Assembly: GCA_028277105.1 (NCBI GenBank)
Contig: JANQHO010000158.1
Location: 1 to 60,620 of the forward strand
Length of the DNA: 60,620 nucleotides
Origin: Owenweeksia sp.
Lineage (GTDB): Bacteria > Bacteroidota > Bacteroidia > Flavobacteriales > Schleiferiaceae
Direction of reading: 5' to 3'
In this document: in pieces, positions 1-9,339 of the stretch
How positions within the stretch are numbered: the first letter of the stretch is position 1
Layout of the letters: each line of letters opens with the position of its first letter
The notes under the pieces: model-generated
What the model was told of the DNA's origin: nothing
Database searches by the model: none
The model's input: only the letters and a program-made list of their open reading frames with translations
Made by a program: the position numbers and the translations under genes

Positions 1-2
1 AC

Positions 3-746
3 CTTTCAGATTTTCCCTATGAACAGTTAATTGCATGGGATCCCGAGGAGCGTGAAATTACAGCAGGTTACCGCTTGTTGTTCTGTAAAGACGGTGAAAA
101 AGATAGCGAAGGCAAAATCGTTTCAGCCACGGCACACCTTTTTGACCTCTCAGAAAAATTTTACGAGGATTATTTACCTTATACTCTGGAGTTGGGGCGT
201 TCGTTTGTTCAGCCCAAATACCAGAGGAATTCTGAAAACCGCAAGGGTCTTTTTGCCCTGGACAACTTATGGGATGGTCTGGGCTCTTTAATAGCCAGGG
301 AGCACGATATGAAATATATGTTTGGCAAAGTAACCATGTATCCCGAATACGAGCGGGAAGCCCGTAACTATATTTTGGCTTTTATGGATCTTTTTTTTCC
401 GGATGATGTAGGGTTGGCCAAACCACATGAGCCTTTGATCACCAAAGAAGAATTGCTACCCTATAAAAAGCCTTTTGTAGGCTTGGAATACAAGCCAGCT
501 CACAGCATACTTAACAAAATGGTAAGAGAAAGAGGAGAAAATATCCCTCCCCTGATCAACACTTATATGAATATTTCCAGTACCATGAAGACCTTTGGTA
601 CGGCAGCTAATTACGAATTTGGTGAGGTGGAAGAAACGGGAATATTAATGACAGTGGCCGATATTTATCCCACCAAAAAAGACCGCCACAGTGAAACCTA
701 CGAAGAAAACAGGGAATTCATAGGGCCACTGAAAAGTAAAGCCTAA
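3..746 (+). CDS. GNAT-type N-acyltransferase, GlsB/OlsB-like (5' end outside window)
   Basis: The reading frame is open from base 3 and the start codon lies before the window, so about 247 C-terminal residues are visible. The sequence fits the hemolysin/OlsB-like acyltransferases (Acetyltransf_5), which attach an acyl-ACP fatty acid to the amine of an amino acid. In Bacteroides the relative GlsB makes the first step of glycine lipids. Visible family features are an ITAGYR strand, an 'ELGRSFVQPKY' segment, and a long C-terminal part with an 'NTYMNISSTMKTFG' stretch. It converges on rpe and overlaps the last 4 bases of that gene. The family call is fairly firm. The substrate (glycine or ornithine) is inferred only, and the O-acyltransferase partner is not in view. 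Confidence 0.7.
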   Translation, partial: LSDFPYEQLIAWDPEEREITAGYRLLFCKDGEKDSEGKIVSATAHLFDLSEKFYEDYLPYTLELGRSFVQPKYQRNSENRKGLFALDNLWDGLGSLIAREHDMKYMFGKVTMYPEYEREARNYILAFMDLFFPDDVGLAKPHEPLITKEELLPYKKPFVGLEYKPAHSILNKMVRERGENIPPLINTYMNISSTMKTFGTAANYEFGEVEETGILMTVADIYPTKKDRHSETYEENREFIGPLKSKA

Positions 747-1390
747 AAACCTTTCAAATCAGCTATGGTCTGCACAGGGTCATTTGATTTGAAAACAAAG
801 CTTCCGGCTACCAGAACATCAGCTCCGCATTCTATTAATTTTTGAGCATTGGCCGAGCTTACACCTCCGTCTATTTCTATCAGTGTAGCAGCATTTTGAG
901 CCAAGATGATCTCTTTGAAATCCCGTACTTTCTGATAGGTGTTTTCAATAAAACTTTGACCGCCAAAGCCGGGATTGACACTCATCATGCAAACAATATC
1001 AATCTCGTGGATAACATCTTTTAATAGGTGAACCGGGGTGTGGGGATTGATGGCTACCCCGGTTTTCATATCTTCTTTACGAATAGCCTGCAAGGTGCGA
1101 TGCAAATGGGGAGAGGCTTCGTAATGCACCGTTAAGTGATCGGATCCTACAGCTTTAAAATCAGCGATGTAACGTTCCGGCTGTACGATCATCAAGTGAA
1201 CATCCAGTGGCTTTTGTGCGTGTTGGTTGATAGCTTCAATTACGGGCAGACCAAAAGAAATGTTAGGTACAAAAACCCCGTCCATTACATCCAGGTGAAA
1301 CCAGTCGGCTTCGCTGTTATTTACCATTTTGCAGTCGCGTTGCAGGTTGGCAAAATCGGCAGAAAGGAGGGAGGGGGCTATAACAGGCAT
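743..1390 (-). CDS. rpe: ribulose-phosphate 3-epimerase
   Basis: This enzyme interconverts ribulose 5-phosphate and xylulose 5-phosphate in the cytosolic pentose phosphate pathway. The 215 residues match the usual family length. The TIM-barrel landmarks are present: 'APSLLSADF' near residue 5, metal ligands H32 and D34 in 'HLDVMDG', H65 in 'DVHLM', the phosphate loop 'NPGFGGQ' near 139-145, and D174 in 'EIDGG'. It starts with ATG. It lies downstream of the sigma factor gene on the same strand, but a strong hairpin terminator separates the two, so it is probably transcribed separately. Nothing looks damaged. Confidence 0.97.
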   Translation of the reverse strand: MPVIAPSLLSADFANLQRDCKMVNNSEADWFHLDVMDGVFVPNISFGLPVIEAINQHAQKPLDVHLMIVQPERYIADFKAVGSDHLTVHYEASPHLHRTLQAIRKEDMKTGVAINPHTPVHLLKDVIHEIDIVCMMSVNPGFGGQSFIENTYQKVRDFKEIILAQNAATLIEIDGGVSSANAQKLIECGADVLVAGSFVFKSNDPVQTIADLKGF

Positions 1391-1415
1391 AATTTGAAAC
1401 TTAACGGCTCACAAA

Positions 1416-1449
1416 TATAAAAACAAAAAGCCCCCGCATTGCGGGGGCT
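1416..1449 (-). terminator. intrinsic terminator after the sigma factor gene
   Basis: A perfect 9-bp GC-rich inverted repeat (AGCCCCCGC, loop of three, GCGGGGGCT; 1429-1449) is followed on the minus strand by a T-rich run (TTTTTGTTTTT). It sits 9 bases after the stop codon of the sigma factor gene and before rpe. Confidence 0.9.
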
Positions 1450-1458
1450 GAAGTCGTC

Positions 1459-2322
1459 TTAACCGAGGTAAGTTTTCAATATCTTACTGCGGGAAGTATG
1501 TTTCAATCTGCGGATGGCTTTTTCTTTGATCTGGCGAACCCTTTCGCGGGTCAGGTCAAATTTTTCACCAATCTCTTCCAGGGTCATGGGATGTTGGCCA
1601 CCCAGACCAAAGTACAACCTTACCACATCACCTTCGCGAGGTGTTAAAGTAGCCAGAGAGCGTTCAATCTCAGTGCGCAAGGAGTCCTGCATCAAATCGT
1701 CATCGGGATTCGGGCTTTCCCCTGTATTGAGTACGTCATACAGGTTGCTGTCCTCACCTTCTACCAGGGGAGCATCCATAGAAATGTGACGGCCGCTGTT
1801 ACGCAGGCTTTCCTTCACATCATTTTCGCCCATCTCCAGATTGTCGGCAATTTCACCGGCTGAAGGAGCGCGTTCGTGTTCCTGCTCCAGGGTAGCATAG
1901 GCTTTGTTGATCTTATTGATAGATCCGATCTTATTAAGAGGTAAACGCACTATACGCGATTGCTCAGCCAAAGCCTGAAGTATGCTCTGGCGGATCCACC
2001 AAACAGCGTAGGAAATGAATTTAAATCCTCGGGTTTCGTCAAAGCGTTGAGCGGCTTTAATAAGGCCGAGATTTCCTTCGTTTATCAGATCGGGCAGGGT
2101 AAGCCCTTGGTTTTGATATTGTTTTGCCACTGAGACCACAAACCTCAGGTTAGCTTTAGTGAGTTTCTCCAGGGCAACCTGGTCACCCGCTTTGATCCTC
2201 TGAGCCAACTCTACCTCTTCTTCCGCAGTAATCAGTTCAACTTTGCCGATCTCTTGCAAATATTTGTCAAGAGAAGCGGTTTCACGGTTTGTTACCTGTT
2301 TTGTAATCTTAAGCTGCCTCAT
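1459..2322 (-). CDS. rpoD: primary RNA polymerase sigma factor (RpoD/SigA)
   Basis: This is the housekeeping sigma-70 factor that directs RNA polymerase to promoters. At 287 residues it is the short Bacteroidota form without region 1.1. Region 1.2 begins near residue 17 ('[11 protein letters not shown]'). Region 2 is complete, including '[17 protein letters not shown]' and the -10 recognition and melting helix '[13 protein letters not shown]'. Region 4 ends in the helix-turn-helix '[19 protein letters not shown]'. This class reads the TTTG / TAnnTTTG promoters seen elsewhere in this window. It starts with ATG, lies 60 bases after pnp on the same strand, and ends in a strong terminator. No anti-sigma partner is nearby, as expected for a primary factor. 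Confidence 0.96.
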   Translation of the reverse strand: MRQLKITKQVTNRETASLDKYLQEIGKVELITAEEEVELAQRIKAGDQVALEKLTKANLRFVVSVAKQYQNQGLTLPDLINEGNLGLIKAAQRFDETRGFKFISYAVWWIRQSILQALAEQSRIVRLPLNKIGSINKINKAYATLEQEHERAPSAGEIADNLEMGENDVKESLRNSGRHISMDAPLVEGEDSNLYDVLNTGESPNPDDDLMQDSLRTEIERSLATLTPREGDVVRLYFGLGGQHPMTLEEIGEKFDLTRERVRQIKEKAIRRLKHTSRSKILKTYLG

Positions 2323-2382
2323 AACTTTTTATAAAAAATTCAGTAGTTTAACGTCAAAAATTATTCCTTAGTTCAGACCAGA

Positions 2383-4506
2383 CTAATTTTCAGAAGGTTT
2401 GGGAAGCAATACTTTGCGGGATAGCTTTAACTTGCCTCTGTCGTCTTTTCCGATGAGTTTTACCTGTACTTTATCGCCTTCCTTCAGTACTTCTTCAACA
2501 GTTTTAAGCCTGCGATGTTCGATCTCACTAATGTGTAAGAGACCATCGGTATTAGCTCCTATTTCAACGAAGGCTCCGTAGGGCTGTACAGATCTGACGG
2601 TACCTTCGTATACTTCACCTACTTCGGGAACAAAAGCGATGCGCTTGATACGATTCATAGCTTCGTTCATCTTGTCACGGTCCGAGCCGGAAATTTCTAT
2701 GAGACCTTTGTCACCCTCTTCTTCAATGGTAATTATAGTATCGGTATCAGCCTGCAGCTTCTGAATGTTTTTACCGCCAGGGCCTATTATCGCTCCGATG
2801 AAATCTTTTGGAATTTCCATCAGCTCAATTTTAGGTGCATTGGGTTTAACATCTGGTCTTGGTTCAGAAATGGTTTTCATCATTTCATCCAGAATGTGCA
2901 TACGGCCAGCCTGGGATTGTTCCAGGGCCTTCTCCAGTATTTCGTATGAAAGACCTTTTATTTTGATATCCATCTGGCAGGCAGTAATACCGTCTCGGGT
3001 TCCGGTAACTTTAAAGTCCATATCACCCAGATGGTCTTCATCACCTAAAATGTCTGATAATACTGCATATTTACCAGTTTCAGGATCGGTGATCAAGCCC
3101 ATGGCAATACCGGAAACAGGTTTTTTGATCTGGATACCAGCATCCATCAAAGCTAAGGTACCGGCACAAACCGTAGCCATAGAAGATGAGCCATTGGATT
3201 CCAGTATATCGGAAACCACCCTTACCGTATAGATACTGGAATCGGAGATCATAGGTTTTAGGGCTCTTTGAGCCAGATTACCGTGACCTACCTCTCTGCG
3301 GCTGGTTCCCCTCAAAGGGCGGGCTTCCCCGGTTGAAAAAGGAGGAAAATTATAGTGGAGGTAAAATCTTTCAGCGCCCACAAAAGTTACTCCGTCAACC
3401 CGGTTTTCGTCCAGCCGAGAGCCCAGGGTTACAGTGGTGAGTGACTGGGTTTCTCCCCGGGTAAAGATGGCAGAGCCATGGGCACCGGGCAGATAGTCTA
3501 TTTCTGTCCATATAGAGCGAACCTCATCCAGGGCGCGGCCGTCCAAACGCTGATTATCGTTCAGAATCATATTTCGCATGGCGAGGTACTCCACATCGTG
3601 GTAGTATTTTTTAATAAGATCTCCTTTTTCCTCGAGTTCCTCTTCTGAATATTTTTCGAGATACTTTTCAAGTACTTCTTTAAACTTATCGGAGCGCTCT
3701 TTTTTACTCAATCCGGCTTTAGCAACGACATATACTTCATCATATGTGGCTTTCATTATTTCTTCAGCCAGCTCCTCATCGTTGTTTTCGTGATTGTATT
3801 CTCTTTTTTGCTGGGCTTTTTCCACTTTGGTAGCCAAAGCCTCCTGGGCTTCAATCTGCTTTTTGATGGCTTCATGGGCAAAAGAGATAGCTTCCACCAT
3901 TTCCTTTTCAGAAATTTCTTTCATTTCGCCTTCCACCATTACCACGCTTTCTTTGCTGGCCCCGATCATCATATCAATGTCGGATATTTCCATCTGATCA
4001 GGAGAAGGGTTGATAAGGAGCTCTCCGTTTACCCGGGCAACTCTTGCTTCAGACATGGGGCCATTAAAGGGGATGTCAGATACGGCTATGGCCGCTGAAG
4101 CAGCTAGCCCTGCCAAACAGTCAGAAGAAACGTTAGGATCATAAGACATAAGGCTGATCATCACCTGGGTATCGGAGTGATAATCCTTGGGAAAAAGAGG
4201 GCGGAGGCAACGGTCAACCAGTCGCATCACCAAAATCTCTTCATCGGAAGGTCTTCCTTCTCTTTTCAGGAAACCACCGGGCACTCGTCCGGCAGCGGCA
4301 AATTTTTCCCGGTAATCTACGGTGAGGGGAAGGAAATCGGCTCCTTCTAGGGGTTCTTCGTTAGACACAACGGTAGCCAGTAACATGGTACCTCCCATTT
4401 TCACTACTACAGAACCATGAGCTTGTTTGGCAAGCTTTCCTGTTTCCAAGGTGATGGTTCTTCCGTCATCAAGCGTAATTTCCTCTTTAATTGGTGTTGG
4501 AATCAT
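2383..4506 (-). CDS. pnp: polyribonucleotide nucleotidyltransferase (PNPase)
   Basis: This is a phosphorolytic 3'-to-5' exoribonuclease that degrades mRNA and tails RNA. The 707-residue protein has the full architecture: two RNase PH cores (about 1-220 and 310-540) with the helical linker between them, the catalytic aspartate region '[15 protein letters not shown]', a KH domain with '[15 protein letters not shown]' near 555, and a C-terminal S1 domain with '[18 protein letters not shown]'. It lies downstream of rpsO, the same gene order as in E. coli. A 14-bp hairpin separates the two genes; it may end rpsO transcription or act as a processing site. The gene starts with ATG and shows no lesions. 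Confidence 0.97.
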   Translation of the reverse strand: MIPTPIKEEITLDDGRTITLETGKLAKQAHGSVVVKMGGTMLLATVVSNEEPLEGADFLPLTVDYREKFAAAGRVPGGFLKREGRPSDEEILVMRLVDRCLRPLFPKDYHSDTQVMISLMSYDPNVSSDCLAGLAASAAIAVSDIPFNGPMSEARVARVNGELLINPSPDQMEISDIDMMIGASKESVVMVEGEMKEISEKEMVEAISFAHEAIKKQIEAQEALATKVEKAQQKREYNHENNDEELAEEIMKATYDEVYVVAKAGLSKKERSDKFKEVLEKYLEKYSEEELEEKGDLIKKYYHDVEYLAMRNMILNDNQRLDGRALDEVRSIWTEIDYLPGAHGSAIFTRGETQSLTTVTLGSRLDENRVDGVTFVGAERFYLHYNFPPFSTGEARPLRGTSRREVGHGNLAQRALKPMISDSSIYTVRVVSDILESNGSSSMATVCAGTLALMDAGIQIKKPVSGIAMGLITDPETGKYAVLSDILGDEDHLGDMDFKVTGTRDGITACQMDIKIKGLSYEILEKALEQSQAGRMHILDEMMKTISEPRPDVKPNAPKIELMEIPKDFIGAIIGPGGKNIQKLQADTDTIITIEEEGDKGLIEISGSDRDKMNEAMNRIKRIAFVPEVGEVYEGTVRSVQPYGAFVEIGANTDGLLHISEIEHRRLKTVEEVLKEGDKVQVKLIGKDDRGKLKLSRKVLLPKPSEN

Positions 4507-4525
4507 TAAATATCAAATATTAAGA

Positions 4526-4564
4526 ACGTAAAAAGAGAAAGGCAATTTCAAAATTGCCTTTCTC
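4526..4564 (-). terminator. hairpin between rpsO and pnp
   Basis: A perfect 14-bp inverted repeat (GAGAAAGGCAATTT, 2-base loop, AAATTGCCTTTCTC; 4535-4564) is followed on the minus strand by TTTTT. It lies 18 bases after the rpsO stop. It looks like an intrinsic terminator. Because pnp follows directly, it could also be a readthrough or processing hairpin, as between rpsO and pnp in E. coli. Confidence 0.75.
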
Positions 4565-4582
4565 CAACAAATAAGGTAGTGC

Positions 4583-4852
4583 TTATTTCCTGATACCAAG
4601 TTCAGCAATGATAGCACGATATCTTTCGATATCAATATTTTTAAGGTAGTTGAGAATTCTCTTGCGTTTACCTACCAGGCTTACTAGAGCCTTTTCCGTA
4701 TTGAAGTCCTTGCGGTTTTTCTTTAAATGCTCAGTAAGGTGATTGATGCGATAAGTGAATAAAGCAACCTGGCCTTCGGGAGAACCTGTGTCGGTTTCAG
4801 AATTTCCGTACTTCTTAAAAATCTCCCTTTTCTTTTCTGTTGTTAAATACAT
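4583..4852 (-). CDS. rpsO: 30S ribosomal protein S15
   Basis: The 89-residue protein matches S15, which binds the central domain of 16S rRNA and helps form the inter-subunit bridge. Family landmarks are 'YGNSETDTGSPEGQVALFTYRI' cut by the usual turn, 'HLKKNRKDF' and 'LVGKRKRILNYL'. It starts with ATG, is the usual length, and has its own upstream -7 box (4897-4904). It precedes pnp, with a 14-bp hairpin between them. Confidence 0.97.
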   Translation of the reverse strand: MYLTTEKKREIFKKYGNSETDTGSPEGQVALFTYRINHLTEHLKKNRKDFNTEKALVSLVGKRKRILNYLKNIDIERYRAIIAELGIRK

Positions 4853-4896
4853 TCCAAAATCTTTTAGATAAATGTTATGCTAAATAAAATGAGCGG

Positions 4897-4904
4897 CAAA
4901 ATTA
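4897..4904 (-). promoter_or_regulatory. -7 box of the rpsO promoter
   Basis: Read on the minus strand this is TAATTTTG, an exact match to the Bacteroidota TAnnTTTG -7 element, 45 bases before the rpsO start. No clear TTTG -33 box is visible at the expected distance, so the call rests on one element. Confidence 0.5.
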
Positions 4905-4925
4905 AGAAAAAATAACGGACTAGAA

Positions 4926-5789
4926 TTATTTTTTCTCCTCATTTTCAGAGTTTACCATTTGGAGAAAGAGGGAAACTTTGCTTTTGAGTTTTTTTCGCTC
5001 TACTATGAAGTCCAGGAAACCATGTTCCAATACAAACTCGGAAGTTTGAAATCCTTCCGGCAGGTCTTTTCCAATGGTTTCCTTAACTACCCTGGGTCCG
5101 GCAAAACCGATCAGGGCACCGGGCTCAGCTATGTTAATATCACCTAACATAGCGTAGGAAGCGGTAACGCCTCCGGTAGTAGGATCAGTAAGCAAGGATA
5201 CGTAGGGAATACCCTCTTTTCCTAAAAGGGCCAGTTTGGCACTGGTTTTAGCCATTTGCATTAATGAAAAGGCCGCTTCCATCATACGGGCACCCCCTGA
5301 CTTGGAGATCATAATAAAGGGCTTGCGGTATTTTAAAGCGTGATCAATGGCTTTGGCAATTTTTTCACCTACAACAGAACCCATAGAACCTCCAATGAAA
5401 TTAAAGTTCATACAGGCTATTACTATGTCTTTCTGGTCCATTTTACCATAGCCAGTTGTAACTGCCTCATTAATGCCGGTCTTTTTTACAGCAGCGGCAT
5501 AACGATCGGTATATTTCTTGGTGTCCTCGAACTTCAGAGGATCACCGGAAGTCATTTTAGGGTTCAGTTCAGAGAACTTTCCCTCGTCAAAAAGGAAACT
5601 AAAATATTCTTTGGCATTGATCCGGTCGTGATGGCCGCAATTATTGCAAACCCACAAATTCTTGGCGTGATCCTCAACGCTGATGATGACCTTACATTTA
5701 GGGCATTTATGCCATAAGCCTTCAGGAGTTTCTTTTTTATCCTTGGTACTGGTGGTGATCCCTTCTTTATTTCGCTTAAACCAACCCAT
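4926..5789 (-). CDS. accD: acetyl-CoA carboxylase carboxyltransferase subunit beta
   Basis: This is the beta subunit of the carboxyltransferase that moves the carboxyl group from biotin to acetyl-CoA, the first step of fatty acid synthesis. The 287-residue protein has the N-terminal four-cysteine zinc finger (C29, C32, C48, C51) and a crotonase-like core with '[20 protein letters not shown]' and '[15 protein letters not shown]'. The partner accA is not in the window. It lies downstream of the class I aldolase on the same strand, and a weak hairpin lies in the 71-base gap. It starts with ATG and is intact. Confidence 0.96.
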   Translation of the reverse strand: MGWFKRNKEGITTSTKDKKETPEGLWHKCPKCKVIISVEDHAKNLWVCNNCGHHDRINAKEYFSFLFDEGKFSELNPKMTSGDPLKFEDTKKYTDRYAAAVKKTGINEAVTTGYGKMDQKDIVIACMNFNFIGGSMGSVVGEKIAKAIDHALKYRKPFIMISKSGGARMMEAAFSLMQMAKTSAKLALLGKEGIPYVSLLTDPTTGGVTASYAMLGDINIAEPGALIGFAGPRVVKETIGKDLPEGFQTSEFVLEHGFLDFIVERKKLKSKVSLFLQMVNSENEEKK

Positions 5790-5806
5790 GTTCTCCGGTT
5801 AAGATT

Positions 5807-5829
5807 CTTAAAAATTTCAGTTACTGAAA
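5807..5829 (-). terminator. weak terminator after the aldolase gene
   Basis: On the minus strand a 6-bp stem (TTTCAG, loop of three, CTGAAA) is followed by TTTTTAAG, about 30 bases after the aldolase stop codon. The stem is short and AT-rich, so it may be leaky and let transcription continue into accD. Confidence 0.4.
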
Positions 5830-5860
5830 GGATGATATCCCTAACTGTTCAATACTGTAC

Positions 5861-6925
5861 TCAGGCAATAGTAACGCCTTCTTCGAGATATACATCCTGA
5901 ATAGCGTTTAACAGTTCAATACCTTCTTTCATAGGTTTCTGGAATGCTTTTCTGCCTGAGATAAGTCCTTGTCCGCCTGCTCTTTTATTAATTACCGCGG
6001 TTCTTACAGCCTGACCCATATCGGAAGATACACTACCGGTAGAAGCACCACCTGAATTGATCAACCCCTGACGACCCATGTAGCAATTGGCTACCTGATA
6101 GCGACAAAGATCAATAGGGTTTTCACTGGTAAGTTCAGAATAGACCTTATCGTGGGTTTTCCCGAAGTTCAGTGCCTTATAGCCTCCGTTATTTTCGGGA
6201 AGCTTTTGCTTAATAATATCAGCTTGTATGGTAACGCCCAAGTGATTGGCCTGCCCAGTTAAATCAGCTGAAAGATGATAATCGGTGCCATCTTTCTTAA
6301 AAGCCGAATTGCGGGTGTAGCACCATAAAATAGTAGCCATTCCCAGTTCATGAGCATATTCAAAAGCCTCGGCTACTTCAATGATCTGGCGATTGCTTTC
6401 TTCTGAACCAAAGTAAATGGTGGCTCCCACAGCTACAGCTCCCAGATTCCAGGCTTCTTCTATAGAACCAAACATAATTTGATCGTAACTATTGGGGTAG
6501 CTCAGGAATTCGTTGTGATTGATCTTTACTATAAAAGGTATTTTATGGGCGTATTTTCTGGAAACACTGGCCAGTACACCATAAGTTGAAGCCACTGCGT
6601 TACAGCCACCTTCAATGGCTAGCTTTACAATATTTTCTCCGTCAAAATAAATAGGGTTTGGGGCAAAGGAGGCTCCGGCCGAATGCTCTATACCTTGGTC
6701 TACCGGTAAGATAGAAACATACCCGGTATTGGCTAAACGACCGTTGCTATATAAAGCTTGCAGGCTTCTCAGCACCTGCGGATTGCGATTGCTCACAGAA
6801 AATACCCGGTCTACAAAATCTGCTCCGGGCAAGTGAAGTTGTTCTTTGGAAATGGTTTGGGATTGGTGGTTGAGAAGAGCCTCTGCTTCGCTACCAAGAA
6901 GTTCTGTTATCTTACTAAGAGACAT
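5861..6925 (-). CDS. fbaB: class I fructose-bisphosphate aldolase (DhnA/FbaB type)
   Basis: This enzyme cleaves fructose 1,6-bisphosphate to two triose phosphates, or condenses them, in the cytosol through a Schiff-base lysine. The 354 residues match the bacterial DhnA-type class I aldolases rather than the zinc class II enzymes. Visible landmarks are '[15 protein letters not shown]' near residue 75, '[15 protein letters not shown]', the likely catalytic lysine region '[14 protein letters not shown]', and the phosphate-binding '[12 protein letters not shown]' near the C-terminus. It starts with ATG and has its own well-formed promoter (6957-6986), which argues against co-transcription with tamL upstream. 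Confidence 0.95.
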   Translation of the reverse strand: MSLSKITELLGSEAEALLNHQSQTISKEQLHLPGADFVDRVFSVSNRNPQVLRSLQALYSNGRLANTGYVSILPVDQGIEHSAGASFAPNPIYFDGENIVKLAIEGGCNAVASTYGVLASVSRKYAHKIPFIVKINHNEFLSYPNSYDQIMFGSIEEAWNLGAVAVGATIYFGSEESNRQIIEVAEAFEYAHELGMATILWCYTRNSAFKKDGTDYHLSADLTGQANHLGVTIQADIIKQKLPENNGGYKALNFGKTHDKVYSELTSENPIDLCRYQVANCYMGRQGLINSGGASTGSVSSDMGQAVRTAVINKRAGGQGLISGRKAFQKPMKEGIELLNAIQDVYLEEGVTIA

Positions 6926-6956
6926 ACAATGATGTTTAGGTTTACTATAATGATGG

Positions 6957-6986
6957 CAAATTTATAATTTTTTACAGGCCTACAAC
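6957..6986 (-). promoter_or_regulatory. promoter of fbaB
   Basis: On the minus strand GTTG (6983-6986) is followed after 18 bases by TAAATTTG (6957-6964), an exact -7 consensus. The predicted transcription start is about 25 bases before the fbaB ATG. Confidence 0.65.
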
Positions 6987-6991
6987 TGCTA

Positions 6992-9307
6992 TTAAAAGGG
7001 ATAACCCAAAGCTATGTTGTAAGTAAAAGTATTCCAGCCGGCTTTATTCAATACCCAGCCATTATTGATATCCAGTCTGCCAGGATCGCGGGCTTTGATA
7101 CCAAGATCAAAGCGAATGACAAAAAAGTCAAAATCGAAACGCAAACCAAAGCCTGTTCCTATAGCCAGTTCGTCTAAAAAATTGGAAATTTTCAAGGCAG
7201 TTTGAGGATCGAGATCTTCCAGCCCTCCCGTTAACCAAATGTTGCCAATATCTGCAAAAAATGCTCCTTTGAGGAAGGATACAATGGGAAAACGATATTC
7301 CGAATTAATAAGGAATTTAAAAGTACCAATGGCAAAGTTGGGGTTAGAACCATTACTGTAATCGGTGTTCTCCTGGGTTCCGGCTCCCAGGCGATAAGCA
7401 GGCCAGGCTCTCAGATCATTGGTGCCTCCCATGAAAAATACCCGGGAAAAAGGAGGAATGCGATAAGTAGTATTGGCAGAATCGCTAACAATACTATTGC
7501 CATATGGTAAAATATATCCTAGAAACAAGCGGTTGATCCAGGCCGAGTTCTGACTGAAATTCCAGTAAAAACGATAGTCGGTCTCTATTTTTAGGAATTG
7601 ATAATAGAGAACATTAAATAAAATATCCTGGCCGATTTCATTGGTTCCTTCTATAGAGAAGCTGTTGTCTAGTAGAGATATAGAATTACCGGCAATTTCC
7701 ATTGAACCCCTAAAAAAGTTATAATTAGTTTTTTGGGGGTCAACCTGCTCATTATAGGTAAAAGTATATTTAGAAGCTCCTATAAATTCCGATTGAAAGG
7801 CCTGGCGCTGTATATCATTAAAATTATCAAGGAAAGAACCACTGACATCAAAAATATTGGAATAGCTAAGATCAAGCAGGTCCACCTGATGGGTTTTCAG
7901 ACTGGTTTCTTTCCAGATGTAGGAAAGCTTAGCGTTGAAGGTTTCCCTTTGAAATTCAGCCCTGCTGAGGCGATCTAATGAAAGGGATATTCTCGATTTC
8001 GGTTGCATTCTTTTAGGCAGAAGCCCTATAGTATTGAAAGGGAGTAAAAAGCGCTGAAACTCCAGACTCACTTCAGCACCTATTTCATAGGTTTGGGTAA
8101 ATTGGTCATTAATAGTAGTGGCCTGCAACTCAAAACTGTTGTTGAGCTTAAATTGCAGGGCTTCACCCCCGCCAAAGAGATTGCGGTTTATTAAACCCAG
8201 GTTGAGATTAATTCCAAAATTACTACTGGTATTAGTTGCTTCTGTTTCGAGAGTAAATGTTCTTTTAGGTTGTGGGAATAACCTGATGTAAGAATTTAAA
8301 AGAGGCCCGGTACTGTCATAGCCTATTTCATTGAAATTTATTTCAGTAATCCGAAAAGCTTGATAACCAGCCAGGTGAGAATAAGTGTTTTTTACATATT
8401 GTTGGTTGTAAATATCCAGATTTTCAAAGTGTATGGCGTCAGTGATATAACGGGGTTTGTACTTTAAGGTGTCGTAAATGAAATGATAACCCTCGTATTC
8501 TAAAGTATCTGAAGGTGCATCGCTACTGGTGTAATCGTAATCAGTTCTGATAAAAACAGTATCGATAGAATATTTTTCGTGATCGCGGTAGTAAATACTA
8601 TCCTCAATTCTATAAGGCTTTTGGGCTATTAGCATGGTTACGTCTACCGAGTCGCCCCGGATCAAGGTATCAGCCGAGAAAGTGATATAGCTTTTGGGGA
8701 ATCCGTAAAAGCCCCTGTTTTTGAACAGGTTCACCAAACGGCCTCTTTCCTGGTCCAATGTAGTTGCATCGTAGGGATCACCTTCCTCCACCAGGCGGTC
8801 TTTGGAATTTTTTTCTTCAAGGCTTTTTAGCCTTTCGGTTTTTATGTCAGTCTTATACTTCCGTATATAGTAGCGTTTACCAGGCTTTACATAATACCTG
8901 ATCTTGGCTTTTTTGGAGTTCCTTTTATAATTGATAATCATATAGGAAACCTCAGCATTAAAATATCCGTGATTGAAAAAAAAATCCTGTATTTGCTGGG
9001 CACTATTAACTGCTTCAGCAGAATCTAAAATTACCGGAGCCTCTCCTATACGGGAGAAGAAATTATCGGGTTCACCATTACCCCAGTTATAGAGAAGCAG
9101 GTCAAACTTAAACAAACCGAGGTTGGTAAAATTGGGCGTTTGTTTAATAACACCTTCAGTCCCCGGCAGGGCTTTTTTATCATCCGCAACTTCAATTTCA
9201 TTTTTCACCAGTAGTTTTTGGCCTTCAGGGATGTGACGGGTATAGCTGCATCCCATTAAAAGCAAAAAGCAGAGCAGCGGAGAGAATATATGCAGCTTTT
9301 TTATCAA
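6992..9307 (-). CDS. tamL: TamL-type lipoprotein / BamA-TamA family outer membrane protein
   Basis: This is an outer membrane assembly protein of the Omp85 family in the lipoprotein form found in Bacteroidota (TamL), the proposed partner of TamB. From the chosen start the protein has about 771 residues. It opens with a lipoprotein signal peptide ending in 'LLLMGC', then POTRA-like domains with repeated Tyr-rich segments, and a C-terminal 16-strand-type barrel ('LRAWPAYRLGAG', 'GTGFGLRFDFDFFVIRFDLG'). No ATG precedes the signal peptide in frame. The upstream TTG at 9331 lies inside a -7 promoter box, so I chose the TTG at 9307 (MIKKLHIFSPLL). The rRNA methyltransferase gene runs divergently just upstream. 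Confidence 0.88.
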   Translation of the reverse strand: MIKKLHIFSPLLCFLLLMGCSYTRHIPEGQKLLVKNEIEVADDKKALPGTEGVIKQTPNFTNLGLFKFDLLLYNWGNGEPDNFFSRIGEAPVILDSAEAVNSAQQIQDFFFNHGYFNAEVSYMIINYKRNSKKAKIRYYVKPGKRYYIRKYKTDIKTERLKSLEEKNSKDRLVEEGDPYDATTLDQERGRLVNLFKNRGFYGFPKSYITFSADTLIRGDSVDVTMLIAQKPYRIEDSIYYRDHEKYSIDTVFIRTDYDYTSSDAPSDTLEYEGYHFIYDTLKYKPRYITDAIHFENLDIYNQQYVKNTYSHLAGYQAFRITEINFNEIGYDSTGPLLNSYIRLFPQPKRTFTLETEATNTSSNFGINLNLGLINRNLFGGGEALQFKLNNSFELQATTINDQFTQTYEIGAEVSLEFQRFLLPFNTIGLLPKRMQPKSRISLSLDRLSRAEFQRETFNAKLSYIWKETSLKTHQVDLLDLSYSNIFDVSGSFLDNFNDIQRQAFQSEFIGASKYTFTYNEQVDPQKTNYNFFRGSMEIAGNSISLLDNSFSIEGTNEIGQDILFNVLYYQFLKIETDYRFYWNFSQNSAWINRLFLGYILPYGNSIVSDSANTTYRIPPFSRVFFMGGTNDLRAWPAYRLGAGTQENTDYSNGSNPNFAIGTFKFLINSEYRFPIVSFLKGAFFADIGNIWLTGGLEDLDPQTALKISNFLDELAIGTGFGLRFDFDFFVIRFDLGIKARDPGRLDINNGWVLNKAGWNTFTYNIALGYPF

Positions 9308-9328
9308 GTTTGCTCTTGTTTTAACCGA

Positions 9329-9336
9329 CAAAGGTA
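9329..9336 (-). promoter_or_regulatory. -7 box of the tamL promoter
   Basis: The minus strand reads TACCTTTG, an exact TAnnTTTG match. Transcription would begin near 9322. The TTG at 9331 would then be untranscribed, which leaves the TTG at 9307 as the tamL start. No convincing -33 box is seen. Confidence 0.5.
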
Positions 9337-9339
9337 ACT

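Noticed and set aside
2765-3232. Plus-strand open frame of 155 codons opposite pnp
   Set aside because: It is antisense to conserved pnp coding sequence, without a promoter or a protein-like composition.
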